Under the pieces are notes generated by a model that had not been told where the DNA came from, did no database searches, and saw only the letters and a program-made list of their open reading frames with translations. Both the position numbers and the translations under genes were made by a program. Shown here piece by piece: positions 6,384-7,027 of a stretch of DNA of 7,027 nucleotides. Source of the stretch: Acidobacteriota bacterium. Its GTDB lineage: Bacteria; Acidobacteriota; Vicinamibacteria; Vicinamibacterales; CAVVIG01. Every line of letters starts with the position of its first letter. The stretch's first letter is position 1. The stretch is taken from positions 1 to 7,027 of the forward strand of contig QHWL01000252.1 of assembly GCA_003222555.1 (NCBI GenBank). Direction: 5' to 3'.

Positions 6384-6831
6384 AGGCCGGGTACTTACCA
6401 GAGATGTAGTCCTGAAGCTGATTGATCGTGAGGTCCTGGGCCGTCATGATCCAATTGACGAGGTCGCCGATCGACACCACTCCGACAACTCTCCCATCCT
6501 CCGCCACTGTCAGGTGACGGCAGCGCTCGTCCGTCATGCGGTGCATGCACTCGTCTACTGTGGTCCTCGGGTTCACTGTGATGGCCGGGCTCGACATGAT
6601 CTCATGGACCTTCGTTTCCTTTGAGGACTGCCCCTTGAGGATCACTTTGCGCACATAATCGCGTTCGGAAATAATCCCAACAAGATCGATCCCGCGCATC
6701 ACGAGAAGAGCTCCGATGTCGTGCTCAACCATCGTTTCCAGAGCCTCGTAAACCGTGGCGTGAGGAGCGATGGCGTACACCTGCGACCCCTTCTGCCTGA
6801 GGACGCGCTCGACCGAGTCGTAGAGTTTCAC
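6382..6831 (-). CDS. Two-CBS-domain regulatory protein
   Basis: Soluble protein of 149 residues made almost entirely of a CBS pair (Bateman module), a fold that usually binds adenosine nucleotides or similar ligands. CBS1 spans about residues 17-66 and holds GIISERDYVRKV; CBS2 spans about 79-130 and holds GVVSIGDLVNWI. Both keep the Ser/Asp pattern typical of the ribose-contacting motif (Ser55/Asp58 and Ser120/Asp123). The C-terminal tail (LTINQLQDYISGKYPA) is usual for the stand-alone bacterial CBS family. I choose the GTG at 6831-6829 because GAGGGGG lies 6 nt upstream and the protein then starts MKLYDSVERVL. The longer frame from the ATG at 6882 adds 17 residues of low-quality sequence and overlaps a possible promoter. 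It points the same way as the nuo/mrp operon, but the 113-base gap leaves it open whether they share a transcript or a function. Confidence 0.9.
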   Translation of the reverse strand: MKLYDSVERVLRQKGSQVYAIAPHATVYEALETMVEHDIGALLVMRGIDLVGIISERDYVRKVILKGQSSKETKVHEIMSSPAITVNPRTTVDECMHRMTDERCRHLTVAEDGRVVGVVSIGDLVNWIMTAQDLTINQLQDYISGKYPA

Positions 6832-6837
6832 CGCCGA

Positions 6838-6844
6838 CCCCCTC
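6838..6844 (-). promoter_or_regulatory. Shine-Dalgarno of the CBS gene
   Basis: On the minus strand GAGGGGG lies 6 nt before the GTG at 6831. It is the best ribosome-binding match in the window for a minus-strand gene, and it decides the start in favour of this GTG over the upstream ATG at 6882. Confidence 0.65.
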
Positions 6845-6872
6845 GGGACGAGACCATGACGAAACGGGAGGC

Positions 6873-6881
6873 ATTGTAGCA
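6873..6881 (-). promoter_or_regulatory. Possible extended -10 promoter for the CBS gene
   Basis: The minus strand reads TGCTACAAT, one mismatch from the extended -10 consensus TGnTATAAT. Transcription would start near 6866, giving a leader of about 35 nt before the GTG at 6831. The hexamer 17 nt upstream (ACGTCC) is a poor -35, which extended -10 promoters can tolerate. This is a single short match and could be chance. Confidence 0.35.
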
Positions 6882-7009
6882 TAGTGCGATCGGCCGGACG
6901 TTGACGCCTCAGCCCGCGCCGATTCGTCGACGACGGACATCTCCTTTGTCTTTTTCAACGGACTGCCGCATCATGACGTGTTCATTCGCCCGCGAATATT
7001 TCACGGTGT

Positions 7010-7027
7010 GGAGGCGGTCATGCTCGA
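7010..7027 (+). other. Possible start of a divergent plus-strand gene
   Basis: GGAGG at 7010-7014 is followed after 5 nt by ATG at 7020-7022, a well-spaced ribosome-binding site and start. Only two full codons remain before the window ends, so no product can be named. If real, it is divergent from the CBS gene and ends the minus-strand gene group. The gap 6883-7019 shows no other coding sequence I can support. Confidence 0.3.

Noticed and set aside
6725..6958. Minus-strand frame of 77 codons upstream of and overlapping the CBS gene
   Set aside because: Begins from a TTG without a spaced Shine-Dalgarno, overlaps the CBS coding region in another frame and has no recognisable features.
1..7027. 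CRISPR arrays, tRNA/rRNA genes, insertion sequences, toxin-antitoxin or defence genes
   Set aside because: No regularly spaced repeats, cloverleaf-like sequences, transposase motifs or such gene products were found; nearly all the window is accounted for by the genes listed.

Overview
The window comes from a high-GC bacterial genome, probably an uncultivated lineage. Nothing in it fixes the phylum; the mixed complex I / Mrp gene content would suit a delta-proteobacterium, Methylomirabilota, Acidobacteriota or similar, and that is only a guess. Every well-supported gene lies on the minus strand, so transcription runs from the right end to the left. The long plus-strand open frames are high-GC shadows of these genes.

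Layout in transcription order (right to left). Positions 6883-7019 are a gap that may hold a promoter for the CBS gene and the Shine-Dalgarno of a divergent plus-strand gene starting at 7020. A two-CBS-domain regulatory protein lies at 6382-6831. A 113-base gap (6269-6381) carries a near-perfect 19-bp inverted repeat. Then comes a tightly packed membrane-module operon: nuoJ (5750-6268), nuoK (5448-5750), an MrpD/NuoM-type antiporter-like subunit (3962-5440), a small membrane protein gene broken by a frameshift (3721-3965), a second, longer MrpD-type subunit with a NuoL-like C-terminal extension (1968-3731), nuoM (484-1971), and nuoN, which is cut off by the left edge (1-487). Four of the six junctions inside the operon are 4-nt GTGA or 1-nt TGATG overlaps, one is an 11-nt overlap, and the widest gap is 7 nt, so the genes are probably translationally coupled.

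The products form the proton-translocating membrane arm of a complex I-like enzyme. NuoJ and NuoK are the core subunits that link the quinone site to the antiporter chain. The four antiporter-like proteins should form the pumping chain, whereas canonical complex I has three (L, M, N). None of nuoA-I lies upstream of nuoJ in the window, so the peripheral (electron-input) arm and NuoH must be encoded elsewhere, or the module works with another partner. The points most worth following up are the J-K-MrpD-small-MrpD2-M-N composition, the loss of the TM7 lysine and histidine in the second MrpD-type subunit, the frameshift in the small subunit gene, and the inverted repeat ahead of the operon.
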